Positions 33,835 to 45,071 of a stretch of DNA of 64,000 nucleotides are shown one piece after another. The notes below the pieces were generated by a model. The model was not told the origin of the DNA and ran no database searches. It saw only the letters and a program-made list of their open reading frames with translations. A program made the translations under genes and the position numbers. Location of the stretch: contig CACRXP010000395.1 in assembly GCA_902702965.1 (NCBI GenBank), positions 245,042 to 309,041 on the forward strand. The letters are read 5' to 3'. This DNA comes from Spirometra erinaceieuropaei (lineage: Eukaryota; Platyhelminthes; Cestoda; Diphyllobothriidea; Diphyllobothriidae). The stretch's first letter is position 1, and every line of letters starts with the position of its first letter.

Positions 33835-34805
33835 CAGATGTGCTATCTCATGAAATATTGACCGAGATTCTGAAATGTGTCTGTGATAGGAAAAGATTAT
33901 TTTAGTAGAGTCGTACGACCATCTGTCGCGCAACATAATCCCAATATATTTCAGGCAGGTCCGGATGCCAACTTTTGAACGAGCATCTTCCTGTAAGTTT
34001 GCAAAAACTACACTCTGTAAAAACTGCTACCTAAGTAGAGCGATTTTTTCCTATTAATTTTTGATGCCCTTTACATGTAACTACATTTTATAGAAGACAA
34101 GCAAAAGATATCTATTGTTCTCATCTAGTAGGAAATGACGCCTTCTTCAAATTTCATCTTGAAGAAAGCGTATCTTTTAGTTTTAAAAAACCCCAATTAC
34201 CATGTAACCTTGGATCTGATCCGCCGTTGCACTTGAATTCAGGGTTTCCAAACTACAAGCTATATATCATCCCTGTAGGGAAAGTCACACATTTATGTGT
34301 GCTATTAAGAAGAAAACATAGAGTGTTTGTAACATTTCACAGTGGATGTGGGCCACGTTGTATACTTTACAAGCAGTAGTTATAAATAGACGGACATGAT
34401 TTTTTATGGGTAGACATTTCGTAGACGTAAAAAGTCTCGTGATCGGAAACTTTTTAAAAATCGAATTATACCCTTTCTCCGAGTATGAACTTTGAACAAG
34501 GCGTCATTTCCTACCAACTGAGAACAAGACATATTTTGCTTGTTTTCTGCAAAATATATTTGAATGTAGGGGGCATCGAAAATCAAGAGGAAAAAATCAC
34601 TCTACTTAAGCAGCTGTTTTTACAGAGTGCAGTTTTTGCAAGCTTTCAGGATGAAGCTGGTTCAAAAGCCGGCATCTTGATGTGACTAAGATATCTTGTG
34701 ATTATGCTGCGTGACAGTTAGTCTAACGACCCTAATTAAGTAATCCCTTCTATTCGAAGACGCATTTCAGAAGTCCGGTCAAAAATTCACGCGATAGTAC
34801 ATCTA
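33835..34805. mobile_element. long-TIR element gamma, copy 3, most diverged
   Basis: Ends pair as CAGATGTGCTATC (left) against GATAGTACATCT (right). Internal arm landmarks recur: GCAAAAACTACACTCTGTAA, AAATGACGCCTTCTTCAAAT and their complements TACAGAGTGCAGTTTTTGCA and GGCGTCATTTCCTACCA. About 970 bp with no coding capacity. Confidence 0.8.
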
Positions 34806-36696
34806 AATCGTCACCGCAGTTACAAAAAAAGGATTCGTGACTACCGGAACGGAATTTTTATTGCTCCTGGTTTTCAAAGTCGTACAAGAGTTCATCACCA
34901 AAGACGAGAAAAACAACGACAAGTAGTTAGTACTCACAGTTTTTTTCAGTCAACCAGCGTCTTTTGTAGACTACCTGGGCTTGCGGCCGCGGACGGGAGC
35001 TCAGTGTGTCGATTTAGTTAGCTCTTAATATGACGCCTTCCTTTCTAGTAACCAGGCCGGTAACCATCGTACCAGAACACTTGAAGTCATGACCCACACT
35101 CATCTACGTGATAAACCCCTAGACGGACACCGTACGTGCGATGTATCCGCGTCTACTTTTTCTCATTATCAGCAGAAAACATGTTTCTGGGTGTGCCGAG
35201 TCTACCCTGAAGTTTCTAAGTCAGAGTTTTAATATATTTTGCTGTAACTCTAGTGCAAATTAAATAAGTTCGTTCTCCCAGTACTATAGAGAGTGAGAAG
35301 GTGAAACCGAGCCGAGTCCTGTCAAAAAACTGTGCAATGAATGGAAGCTAGTAGATCGTCCTTCCAAAGCCACTATAACGATTTTTAAACGCTCACGTTT
35401 TAGGGCTACGTTTATAACCGCACGAGTAACGACCAACAGTGCGCGCGAGGAGTCGGGTCGTGATTTGTTAAACAGCTGTTGCAACTTAGAGAGGGTTATT
35501 CAGTCAGGTTAAAGTGCTCAACTTAACCACACGACTGGCGGCCACTACCACAGTCAGCACGGTAGTATGCAGTGGTGCAAGACGAAGTTAGTTGGTTAAT
35601 TTCTTGCTTAAACTACTTATTTTCTACAGTTTGCACACCAGTGAGGATGGATTTGAGTACTGGTCCGCAAGCTCGGTATCCTAAACTTTTACCCTCTCTC
35701 ATTTCATACGGCTGTTTCAATTGCGACGATAAATGAAATCGCTTGATATTTGTGATTGTCTCCATGATAAAATCTCCTTTAAAAACTTTGAGTGAGAGTA
35801 TTTGTTCGCCATTCCACCAGACATATACTTGTGTGTAGGCCAGATGTAGGCGTGATTTAGCTGTTTACTACACTGGCAGGAAGGTCTTCAGTACATTTCA
35901 AGTCAGTAAAAGGCTTTTACGAGGTGTTAGGCATCGCACACATTCAGTTTTCTTCGACAGACATTGGAATTAATCCAACTTTCGTCAGAATAACCGATTC
36001 TAATCCGCAGAATGAGTAGCATTTGAGGGCACCAGGAGTAATTGCTTGAAACAATTTCTTTCCTGCTGAAGACGATGATAAAGAATTCGATTTTTTGCAT
36101 AAAAACTGTGGGTCGGACGCGACTGATTCAGTTTTGATTACTTTATTCCGAATTAAAATCAGATCTGTGGCGTCAGAATTCATAATAAACAGACCAACAT
36201 TTACTTCTAGACTATATTAAAAACGTAAACGGTTAAATCTCCGACCAACACGGACTGATCTTGCTCATGCCGAATGACTGGTAGAGATCAGTCGGAGCGT
36301 ACGTAAGGCGAAATTAGTTCAGAAAAAATACTGATAAAAGGTGGGATGTGAAATCTGTAAGTATGCATAATCGGAAGTGACTGCTATGAACTCAAGCAAG
36401 CCGTCAAGAAAACGATACGAACCATGCGACAAATTGGGTAAATGCACAAAAACTGCAGCAGATGGCTAACATATGATCACATAGAAAGGGTTTAAAACCT
36501 CAACCGAGGGACTACTTTTGATAACCACAGCCCAGGAAGGGTGGAGATCAGTAGTCCTTTGCTTGTCACTTTGGACATATTACGGTGCCGTTTGAATCAG
36601 CGGACGTTGGAAACCCACCTTGTTATAGATGTATAAAGCACAAACCGCGGCTACGGGATCTGCAGCTATTATTATCCGTTCCTCTTTTGTATTCAG
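34806..36696. other. no firm gene; weak exon candidate at 34950-35003 (+)
   Basis: 34950-35003 follows an excellent acceptor (CACAGTTTTTTTCAG) and ends at GTGTGTCG, with one frame reading PASFVDYLGLRPRTGA; too short to trust. A 79-codon minus frame (35944-36183) and a 66-codon minus frame (35284-35484) lack good splice signals. The rest is AT-rich. Confidence 0.35.
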
Positions 36697-36762
36697 CAAT
36701 TTCTGCGATTAACGCCTCTGTCCGTCGGTACATGTCATTGGATCGCGTGAAGTTTGTACAAT
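36697..36762 (+). CDS. candidate host exon P6, 66 bp
   Basis: A very good acceptor (CCGTTCCTCTTTTGTATTCAG, ending at 36696) and donor GTAAGCAC (36763). Only one frame is open: AISAINASVRRYMSLDRVKF then VQ and one base. Both ends are in phase 1, compatible with the exon at 38078. Short, so it could be chance. Confidence 0.4.
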
Positions 36763-38077
36763 GTAAGCACTGTTGCGTTCAAGTCTGGCTGGCCCACAAG
36801 CACGGTAACCCATTCGCTCATCATCGAGCAAGTCTTTTGTACTACTGAGATTTCCGCAGATTGGGCTAGAAGCACCCAATATCACGCCTACACAAAGCGA
36901 ACTGAGAACTCCCCATTATGTGCGATTAATTGCCGGGAACAAAAGACATTTAAACTAGAGCAACCCCCTGTCTAGTTGGTTTGCTGCCAGATTCCGTAAC
37001 ATCCCTCTTGAGCCTTGCAAACGGCCTAATTGGATATTAGTTTTTCGTCAACTGATTCCTATCCAGGTGATTGTATTCCCTCAGATCTCTGGAGTCGGAC
37101 TATAAATGTGCAACTCTTGTGATGAGGGAGAGACCAATTCCTCTTTTGATCCGAGAGGCATGAGACCAATTAAAAATACCACCCTCTGCCAGATTAGTTT
37201 CGGCACATAGTTGTCCTGCATGCGGCTTTCGGAATTCTCTCCAAGGAGTAATAGCAGAAAACAAGCACTCCTGGGTTCTGCTCCTGCCTGGCTTGGATGA
37301 ACTAAGTGTAGTCGGGGCGTAGCCAACCTGATCGCCCTTCTTCCAGCTAACACCTACACACTTTTCGGCGTTAGTGAAGATTTATAGAAAACGTCTCCAT
37401 GAGAAAATTCGCCCTGGGAAAGGAGAGAGAAGTGCTCTTAGCTCGCGGACGCTTCAGCTGAGCTGCACTGGTCATTCGCCAAGGGAAAGACCAACTGGCT
37501 CTAGCGCTCGTATGTGGTAAAAATCACTTCTGTGTACTCCATATTTGCTCGGACGAACCAGAAAAGGCCCGTTCAAATCGTTTTACGCTAGGTTCTTTCG
37601 TTAATCTCAGATAAGATTATGCAGTTCATAAAAATAATTATTCAAAGGTGAGCACACTAAAGACAAAACAGAAGATCCGATCACCGAGGCGAGGAGTTTG
37701 GTAGTCTGAGCTTCCGAGATAGCCCAGTAGTTCATAATTCGAGAAAAAACATCAACAAATGGACCGTACTTAAAGGTCCCTTCAACCAGTTAACGGCCAG
37801 TTAAGTCCATCGTAGGATACGTTTACTGAGCTTGGTGCGAGGCAGGAGATTCGAGTGACGATTTGCTTTATTGATATTAGGACTCGAGGACTCTGTTAGC
37901 CCCCGACTCGTCTTCGCGACAGCCCGGCAAATTATTCTGGTGCCAAAAAATCTAAATCATGTGTAGCGGACAGACGTGAAGGAGAGTGACTCAGTTTTGT
38001 TTTAATGGTCTGCAGCGTCAGGTTCAAGTTCGGAGGTGCTTGACGTGAGACTGCTTTTTTGCTTTCCTTTTTCCCAG
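36763..38077. other. probable intron; no other feature
   Basis: A 37-bp mini-exon candidate at 37611-37647 (acceptor TTCGTTAATCTCAG, donor GTGAGCAC) also fits the phase of P6 but is too small to call. A 90-codon minus frame (37081-37353) has a pyrimidine-rich acceptor but no clear donor. Confidence 0.35.
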
Positions 38078-38226
38078 TCGATGTGCATGAAGAAACTAAT
38101 CTCTCTTCCCCGGTCGCATCTCCCAACTCCACCCTACCCGGACAATTGTGAATATAACGCTTCTTTAAACCGGCCAACCCTCTCTTCTCCAAAGTGTTTA
38201 CGTTTCACCCGGTCCTTACAATAAAC
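38078..38226 (+). CDS. candidate 3'-terminal host exon P7 with AATAAA
   Basis: The strongest acceptor in the window (CTTTTTTGCTTTCCTTTTTC then CCAG, ending at 38077). In the phase left by P6 the frame reads DVHEETNLSSPVASPNSTLP, GQL and TGA at 38149-38151. A polyadenylation signal AATAAA follows at about 38219-38224, right for a short 3' UTR. A second frame is open to the TAA overlapping AATAAA. If correct, this ends the plus-strand gene that includes P6. A 86-codon minus frame over the same bases is probably its shadow. Confidence 0.4.
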
Positions 38227-39359
38227 ACTTGTTATATCGCTTTGCTTACCGTGTGACCAAAGTGTTATATTGGATTATGGATGCCTAGAAGACCGAGATG
38301 AATAATACTCAAAAAGGGAAAGGCGCACCGGAACAGGACGTTGCACCTGAGGCACCCTACGGAAAGACAGACTAGGGGACGACCACTGAACCGGCTATGA
38401 GGTCGGTCGTTACACATGATCTGCACCCGGAAGTTGAAAACGATTTGGAATACCTCAAAATATCTGCGCGATGCCGGCCGGCATTTATCTCGCCGGAACT
38501 CCCCAGACCGTCTGCTCGAGGTCAAGAATATAGATCCGTGAAACTTGATGCTGAGAGATGCACGTATTTCAGCAGGAAGTAGCCCTCTTATCAACGAATA
38601 GTTTCCCAAAAAGTGACGTACCTCTGCGATACACTGCCTGGCTCAAAAAAATGAAGGATTGATCATCTCGTGGAGTGTCCAATATCCCGCAAATATAATG
38701 CAATTGGATGTGATTGCGCCACTCTGACTACGCCTGTATTGGCTGGTTTCTAGCCTATTTTAACTCATCCCAACCATATTCACAGAATAAATTATGAGCC
38801 CGCATATGCTGGATTCATAACTAAACAATGTTAACGTATGTAACTCTTGTAGGCGCCAATTTTTCTACCTCAGTCGTTCGTCCATTGTGCACACGCTCGC
38901 GGTTAGGCGCTGAAGCCCCTCAACACATTCCCTAAAATAGCACACAAGCAGACCTGGCTTCCCACTTCCAGGTAACGAACCCATAACAAACTGATGACCG
39001 CTGAGAGAATAGCACATGCTCTGAGACGTTTGAGCAACCTAGTGCTGCCTATATGCAGTCGTATCCACACCTGCGGTACATTTCACCGTCAAAGTTCCTT
39101 TATTTCCTTATTAGCTCCCTCGTGGATCCCTGAGCGTCCTTGAGGAGGAGACACTATCGTTGGCACGAGAATTTTATTCGCCTGACTTTCGGGATTCTCA
39201 CTCATGCCCAGACGCCTCCTTGGTAATGTTTTGGGATCTTTTCGCCCCTCCGGATGATATGGCAGTGGTATTTCCAACAACGCAGCTGACGTAGACATTG
39301 CCAAATTAGCCGCCAAAGGAAATCTCGCAGGCCTGATAACAAGTTCCGTTCATCACCTA
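38227..39359. other. no firm gene; coding-like minus frame 39089-39316
   Basis: The minus frame 39089-39316 (78 codons, LLEIPLPYHPEGRKDPKTLP, PRRRLGMSENPESQANKILV) has coding-like codon structure and ends in TGA, but its splice context is unclear. The plus strand across 39115-39222 is open with both splice consensus sites but has weaker codon structure. I leave the strand open. Confidence 0.35.
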
Positions 39360-40348
39360 CAGTGAGTGACCTATCTCATGAAATGTTGACTGAAATTCTG
39401 GAACGTGTTTTCGACTAGGAAGGATTACTTAGGCACGGTTGTAATACTGATTATCTTGCGGCATAATCGTATAGTATTTCGGACTCGGCAAAATGTCGGC
39501 TTTTAATCACACTACTTTTTAATCTCCTGTAAAAAACGTACTCAGTAAAAAATGACTACTTAAGTAGCATGCATTTTCTCATTGATTTTCGATGGTCTTG
39601 CAAATTCAGATATATCTTATAGAAACCATAAACAAAATACGCTTTCTTTCAGTCAATTTATAGAGAATCACGTCTTCTTTATATTTTTATTCAAGGAAGG
39701 AGTATAATTAGGTTTTAAAAAAGCTTTCCAATTCCCGCATAATTTTAAGTCAGATCTGCCATTGCATTAGCGTTTAGCGATTTCAGTTTACAAAGTGCAT
39801 GCTTTCTACGTAAGGAAAATCACATATTCCTCTATGCGTTTAGGAAGATACCATATAGAGTTTATAGAATTTTGCAATGGATCCGGACTATGTTATACAT
39901 TTCACGAGGAGCTGTCATAAACGGCCAGGTACGATGTTATGTGAATGGACATTGCGCGATCTTAAAAAATCTCATAATTAGAAACTTTTTTAAAACCTAA
40001 TTATACTCCTTCCTTGAATAAAAAATATAAAGAAGACGTGATTCTCTATAAATTGACTGAAAGAAAGCGTATTTTGTTTATGGTTTCTATAAGATATATC
40101 TGAATTTGCAAGACCATCGAAAATCAATGAGAAAATGCATGCTACTTAAGTAGTCATTTTTTACTGAGTACGTTTTTACAGGAGATTAAAAAGTAGTGTG
40201 ATTAAAAGCCGACATTTTGCCGAGTCCGAAATACTATACGATTATGCCGCAAGATAATCAGTATTACAACCGTGCCTAAGTAATCCTTCCTAGTCGAAAA
40301 CACGTTCCAGAATTTCAGTCAACATTTCATGAGACATGTCACTCACTG
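39360..40348. mobile_element. long-TIR element gamma, copy 4, nearly perfect arms with TA duplication
   Basis: TA, then CAGTGAGTGAC and an arm of about 360 bp, a middle of about 270 bp, and the reverse complement of the arm ending GTCACTCACTG then TA. The arms differ by only a few bases (for example an extra A near 40024, and CATGTC for CCTATC near the right tip), so they could fold into one long hairpin. TA flanks are typical of Tc1/mariner-type cut-and-paste transposition, but no transposase frame is present, so it is non-autonomous. Confidence 0.85.
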
Positions 40349-40533
40349 TAAGTATCGTTTTCTCAACATACCAAACCAGGTTACTTCTGCATTTCTAGTC
40401 ACGCTTCTGAATTTTCCGCTGGAGAGCCGAAGCAGTAGGGACGTCTACGTGACTGCTATCAATCAGTGAGTAGGTAACCTTGGTTTGCCACATTATTCTC
40501 CAGTATACTGGGCTTTGTGTAAATCAGGTATAC

Positions 40534-40699
40534 TTTCGCTTCACCATTGCTACGTAAATACAGCCCATTAGGAGATAAATCAAAACAAGGTTGACGCCGT
40601 GCCACAGCCACTTCTCTTCTGCAAGGAAGAAGCTGCGCGCTGAAACCCTCGCAAGCAAATATACGATCTAAGTAGATCGCTTTACTATTCTGCACTCCT
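40534..40699 (-). CDS. candidate host exon M5 (minus), 166 bp
   Basis: Minus-strand reading after a pyrimidine-rich tract (TTTTCTCCCTTTCTTCTATC) and AG at 40700, ending at donor GTATACC (from 40533): one base, then 55 open codons ending in phase 0. Peptide pieces: SKAIYLDRIFACEGFSAQLL, PCRREVAVARRQPCFDLSPN, GLYLRSNGEAK. All three plus-strand frames have stops here. The acceptor AG choice (40700, or one at 40691 nearer the coding start) is uncertain. It lies between gamma copies 4 and 5. Function unknown. Confidence 0.45.
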
Positions 40700-40822
40700 C
40701 TTCACACCGATAGAAGAAAGGGAGAAAACGACTTCAGACTCCACTTACTAGCACCCTGTGTGCTTACTTAGGAAGTGCCGAAATGTCCAATTTAACTACG
40801 AGTGTGTGGCTTTCCGGGCGTA

Positions 40823-41817
40823 GAGTAGGTGGGCTAACTCATGAAATGTCAACCGAAATTCCGAAATGCGTCTTAGTTTCGAAAAGATTAATTAAGTAGG
40901 GTTATAAAGCTAGTCAGCCTGAAACACAATTCTATAATATTTCAGTTACCTCAGGATGCCAGTTTTCGAATAAACTTCCTTCCGGCTGCATGCAAAAACT
41001 ACACTCTGTAAAAAATGACTGCTTATGTAGCTTCATTTTTTTTATTGATTTTCGATGTCCCTAAAAGTCCGATTATATTTCATGGAAAACAGACATAAAA
41101 ATATTCATTCTTTCGCTCATTTGGTAGATAATTACGTCTTCTTTTAATTTTATACTCAAAGCAGGGACATAATTCGGTTTTAAAAAAGCTAATAATTGTG
41201 GGACTTTTAAATACCGTGAAATGGCCGTTCATAAATCGTCATGTCTCTGCATTTACCAAGGTGGCTTGTAAAGTTTACAATATGGATCAAATTCACTGCT
41301 AAATGTTTTGAACCCCATATGGTCTCCTCTGACCACCGTAGACAAATGTATACTTTTCCATACGCGGAAAATATACGTTTTGTAGTTTAGGAACCCTGAA
41401 TTCAAGTGTAACGGTAGAGCAGATTCAAAATTATTCGGGAATTGGAAAAGTTTTTGAAAACCGAATTATACCCTTCTTTCGAGTATGAAATTGGAAGAAG
41501 ACGTAATTTTCTATCGTATGAGCAAAGGAATGAATATTTTTATGTCTGTTTTCCATGAAATATAATCGGACATATAGGGGCATCGAAAATCAATGAGAAA
41601 AATGCATGCTACTTATGTAGTCGTTTTTTTACAGAGTGTACTTTTTGCATGCAGCCGGAAGGAAGTTTATTCGAAAACCGGCATCCTGAGGTAACTGAAT
41701 TATTATAGAATTATTCTGCAAGAGGAATAGTTTAACAGCACTATTTAATTAATCTTTTCGAAACGAAAACGCATTTTGGAATTTCGGTTGACATTTCCTG
41801 AGTTAGCCCATCTACTG
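40823..41817 (-). mobile_element. long-TIR element gamma, copy 5
   Basis: Left tip GAGTAGGTGGGCTAACTCAT, right tip GAGTTAGCCCATCTACTG; arms of about 370 bp pair with scattered mismatches. The unique middle (CCGTGAAATGGCCGTTCATA, CATTTACCAAGGTGGCTTGT, then a GGAACCCTGAATTCAAGTGT block) runs opposite to copy 2, so the element sits in reverse orientation. No open frame. It lies 475 bp from copy 4. Confidence 0.85.
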
Positions 41818-42373
41818 TTGATAAAGAGTGTCTACATCCCGCAGTGACACATATACCTCCCAACGTGGCACAGGTCTGTCATTTCAGCTCATCTGTTTAG
41901 CCCCGCCAATTCGTTCTCCCTTACGTTATGACAACACTTAATTTGTTACAAGGAGTCCAAGAAGGCAGGATTGTGCAGTTCCATACCTAAAGGCCGAACC
42001 TGTCCGGATTCCCGCCATTCCTCCATTGTGTGTTGCACTACCCATCGCCACCAGTCTCTCACATGCAGTTAGTCAGATACGGATAAAATCCCTGGGAAAT
42101 CGCATTCAGTTAGAGTTGCCAACTTCCCGACCTCTCTTATTTAACGGCTAGAGAGTCTTTTTTGTCCACTAAGAAAACTCTCCCTCATGAATGGTTTTGG
42201 TTTCGATTGGTAGAAAATTGCTGCTGTTATCGATGTTTGAAATTCGAATTTTGTTTTGATGCTCCTAACTACTAAAGCGTTTACAAAACTACTGGATGAA
42301 AAGCAACTTCGATCACGATTAGTGACATTTGTACGATCAACCAGATTCTCAGCCCTCCTGAGCACGACTTTTT
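41818..42373. other. no firm gene
   Basis: A 74-codon minus frame (42141-42365) is coding-like but no acceptor/donor pair stands out. The rest is unremarkable. Confidence 0.35.
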
Positions 42374-42445
42374 ACGATATCATTTCTTTGATATTTTGGC
42401 GGATTTTGAATAATTCATATTGACCCAACTGTGAAAAACTCGGCG

Positions 42446-42530
42446 CCTCGGTGGGATTCGAACCCACGCAGTAAGGGGGAAGGCTTTAGTACAGCCAACG
42501 CTCTAACCACCTGAGCTACGAGGCCCCGCC
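42446..42530 (-). ncRNA. tRNA-like head of the SINE
   Basis: Minus strand: GGCCTCGTAGCTCAGGTGGT, TAGAGCGTTGGCTGTACTAA, AGCC, a long variable part, then GTGGGTTCGAATCCCACCGA and GGCG. Box A (TAGCTCAGGTGG) and box B (GGTTCGAATCC) are canonical, the acceptor stem pairs in 6 of 7 positions, and the T stem is perfect. The anticodon stem is short and its loop (GTACTAA) gives no trustworthy anticodon. It is joined to the SINE tail, so I read it as a SINE head rather than a working tRNA gene. Confidence 0.65.
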
Positions 42531-42718
42531 GGACGACGCGAGTTTTATCACACTTGGGTCAAGTTACCCGCCCAGCCTACTGCAACGTCTGGAATCCACC
42601 AAATCTGGTACAGTAAGTTGACTGCCCAAGCAGGATTTCCCAAGTAATTCACCTAGAATCCACCAGATGACTACTAGGCTCACGTAATTCATTGATATTT
42701 TGGCAGATTTTGAATAAT

Positions 42719-42808
42719 TCATATTGACCCAACTGTGAAAAACTCGGCGCCTCGGTGGGATTCGAATCCCACCGAGGCGCCGAGTTTTTCACAGTTGGGT
42801 CAATATGA
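42719..42808. repeat. perfect 90-bp palindrome, no spacer
   Basis: The half-site TCATATTGACCCAACTGTGA continues through AAAACTCGGCGCCTCGGTGG to GATTC and is followed immediately by its exact reverse complement; the centre lies between 42763 and 42764, inside the box B TTCGAA. It consists of two SINE ends head to head. Confidence 0.95.
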
Positions 42809-42821
42809 CGATATCCTTTCT

Positions 42822-43445
42822 GTCAAAACGGTCACGTTTTCCTGGACCCATTCATTCCTCTTCGAAACGAACATCTACTGTTGGTCGTTATTTATCCCAA
42901 TCCTGATACAGCGTTTGACTGACGACTCTTGGCATGATTAAACTGAAAGTTAAGTTTAATAAACCTAAGGTACGATCGAAATGCAGTTTATTTTAGGTTT
43001 GGTTACCGAGTTCTAATCCGACTGACAAACGCCGATAAGTACCAAAGCAAATTGATTTATTCATCTCAAATGGAACTTATGAATTCACAACCACCTTCTT
43101 AACTTCATCAAGTCACACCTAAAGAATGTTAAATAGCAGACTTTAGTAAATTCCTCATTCTCAAATGCAAGCCCTGTTTTCAGAGGTGTTCCTAAAGTAT
43201 CGGGTTAGGTCCCCATTCATTCTTACTTTACATTGGTCACGTTGCATCGAAGAGGAAAACGCGCCCAGCCGTCCGTTCACGCTGATGATCTTAAATGCGT
43301 ATAGTCCTTCTCTAAATCTACGACCTCCATTGCCGAGGACGGATTAACTTGGACTTGTCTACTCTTCCGAAATGGGGTTCAACACAGCTGATGAAGGAGT
43401 TCTGAGTATACGCAGTGATGCATGCTGAATAGTCGACTTTGCCAG
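42822..43445. other. no firm gene; possible exon 43184-43298 (+)
   Basis: 43184-43298 follows a good acceptor (GCAAGCCCTGTTTTCAG) and one frame reads EVFLKYRVRSPFILTLHWSR then IEEENAPSRPFTLMILN, but the donor (GTATAG) is weak and the phase does not fit the next candidate. Confidence 0.3.
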
Positions 43446-43613
43446 GCAAGTTTGAGGAGGGACTGAGGCTTCAGATGCACGGCCACAGATCCTATAAACA
43501 TATCTACATACACCATTACTTTACGGAAAAAGCCAGAAGTGGAGAACCGCGTTTAGCGCCTGAAGTAACCAAAAACCTGTCACCGTTTCCTAACAAGGGA
43601 ACCGGAAGAAATC
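43446..43613 (+). CDS. candidate host exon P8, 168 bp
   Basis: Acceptor CGACTTTGCCAG (to 43445), donor GTGAGTGTG at 43614. Two bases, 55 open codons, one base. The peptide is strongly charged (KFEEGLRLQMHGHRSYKHIY, FTEKARSGEPRLAPEVTKNL, NKGTGRN). The end phase fits the exon at 45072. It is either downstream of P7 in another gene or part of an alternative form; not recognised. Confidence 0.45.
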
Positions 43614-45071
43614 GTGAGTGTGAAGGGCCACTGCCGGCAAGCTATGAATGTAGCTTAGTCGTGAGTAGGATAATGACCAAGTGATAATGACAAACATGGG
43701 TTTTGCTCTACTAACTTGGCGCCTGTCTACATATAAAAAAGATAAACATTATTTCTGAGAACGGGACATCGTCTGTCCTATTAGCCAGACCCTCACAACT
43801 TCCTATTTCCTCAGATTTATCCAACCATCTTTGACTTTAGATCAGCAATCTTCTGCGAATATTTAAAGGGCTGGGCAGAAGGATGGAAACCTGGTGTTAG
43901 TAGTAGCAGAAAAATCTCCACTTAATTATTTTTATAATCTTGAAAGTTTTGATTTTATTAACCCCCAAAACGACCAGAATGCTTGCAGTTTTCCCTATGA
44001 AATAAAACTTGATGGGAACTCGTGTTTCTTTTTTTCTAGAGATGTTAACGACTGTAGTCTTTTGTGAGGTAAATTTGAATTCTGTGTCTCATCTGATAAG
44101 GACGCTTGATTTAGATTTCCCCTAAACCATTGGACTCGATTTCAAAACGCGCGTGTAGTAATACCATGGGATTGAAGTATAAGTGGCTGATGGTAATAAG
44201 AAAATTAGAAATGGTCATTCCAATATCCTCGTCTTTACTGGTAGAATTACTCAGTATTCGCCTGTCTTTCGCCACACGACCGTCTGCTTCAGCTACGGGC
44301 CCTCAGACAAAGCGCAGACACTAATTTCTATCCTGTAATCCTAACCGATCATCGAACGCCACTCTCATGTGACCAGGTTTTTCCGATCTCAGTCGATATG
44401 AGGCGAACTGCCGTTAGTGTGCAGTACTGAGAGCAGTGCTCGATGACCAGCTGACTCGGGTTCGAATCGTAGCTCTGCCGCCCGCGCATGGGCTGATGAC
44501 AGCAAATAAGCCAGGAATGGCCAATCCTGTGGTTCCGTCCTGATCGGCCAGATTTCTTGACCACCCAAACTTCGACGTACAAACATGGTTTCCTCACCCA
44601 AATAACTTATTGAAGCTCGCCTAGTTAAACTATGCCATCAGTCAACTTTTACACGATGCCAAACGACGCCGTTCAGCATTGTTCACAAATGTGCCACTTG
44701 GTACCGACAAAGACCACCAGTGGAAACAATTTCATGGTCAGTAATTTTCTTTTTTCGTTGTTTATTCCAATTCCCTGAATCCAGGAGCGAAGACCAGTGT
44801 CGTAGATTGTTTCGCTGGTGACGCACTACGCATACTTCCAGAATGATGCTATCCTAGTTAGACCATAAAGTGAGAGACTGATTTCGGCCAGCGGCAGTTC
44901 ACCCTTCACTCTTGCTACACTCCTTAATAGAGAACGAACTGCACTCCTTCGAATCTAATGCAGGACATCCACCAGTTTGAATGAGGGTTTTGTTGTGTGA
45001 AGACAGTTGTGCGCCTATACCGTTGTAAGTACAAGCCTCGTTTTAATAAAGAACCAGCCTATTGCATTCAG
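43614..45071. other. no gene; isolated box B-like motif at about 44450-44470
   Basis: 44448-44470 reads GCTGACTCGGGTTCGAATCG, like a tRNA T-arm (box B), within a stretch that reads on the minus strand as two overlapping open frames (44349-44601). No full cloverleaf can be drawn. The rest is AT-rich. Confidence 0.35.

Larger units (their letters stand above)
42374..42821 (-). mobile_element. tRNA-derived SINE composite with 14-bp flanking duplication
   Basis: ACGATATCATTTCT at 42374-42387 and ACGATATCCTTTCT at 42808-42821 look like a target-site duplication (one mismatch) around the whole block. Inside, on the minus strand, are a nearly complete SINE (about 42388-42545), a spacer (42546-42680), and a second SINE tail (about 42690-42763) that turns back on itself as a perfect palindrome. 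The tail GAATAATTCATATTGACCCA (plus strand) precedes each tRNA-like part. Confidence 0.75.

Noticed and set aside
39115..39222. Plus-strand exon with both splice sites
   Set aside because: Codon structure is poor on the plus strand and better on the minus strand, where a 78-codon frame covers the same bases; left uncalled.
42446..42530. Functional tRNA gene
   Set aside because: The anticodon arm does not fold properly, the variable region is too long, and the unit is fused to a tail shared with two other copies, so it is a SINE head.
43184..43298. Plus-strand exon
   Set aside because: Good acceptor but weak donor, and the phase conflicts with the stronger exon at 43446.
44448..44470. Second tRNA or SINE from an isolated box B-like GGGTTCGAATC
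   Set aside because: No box A at the right distance, no stems, no shared tail.
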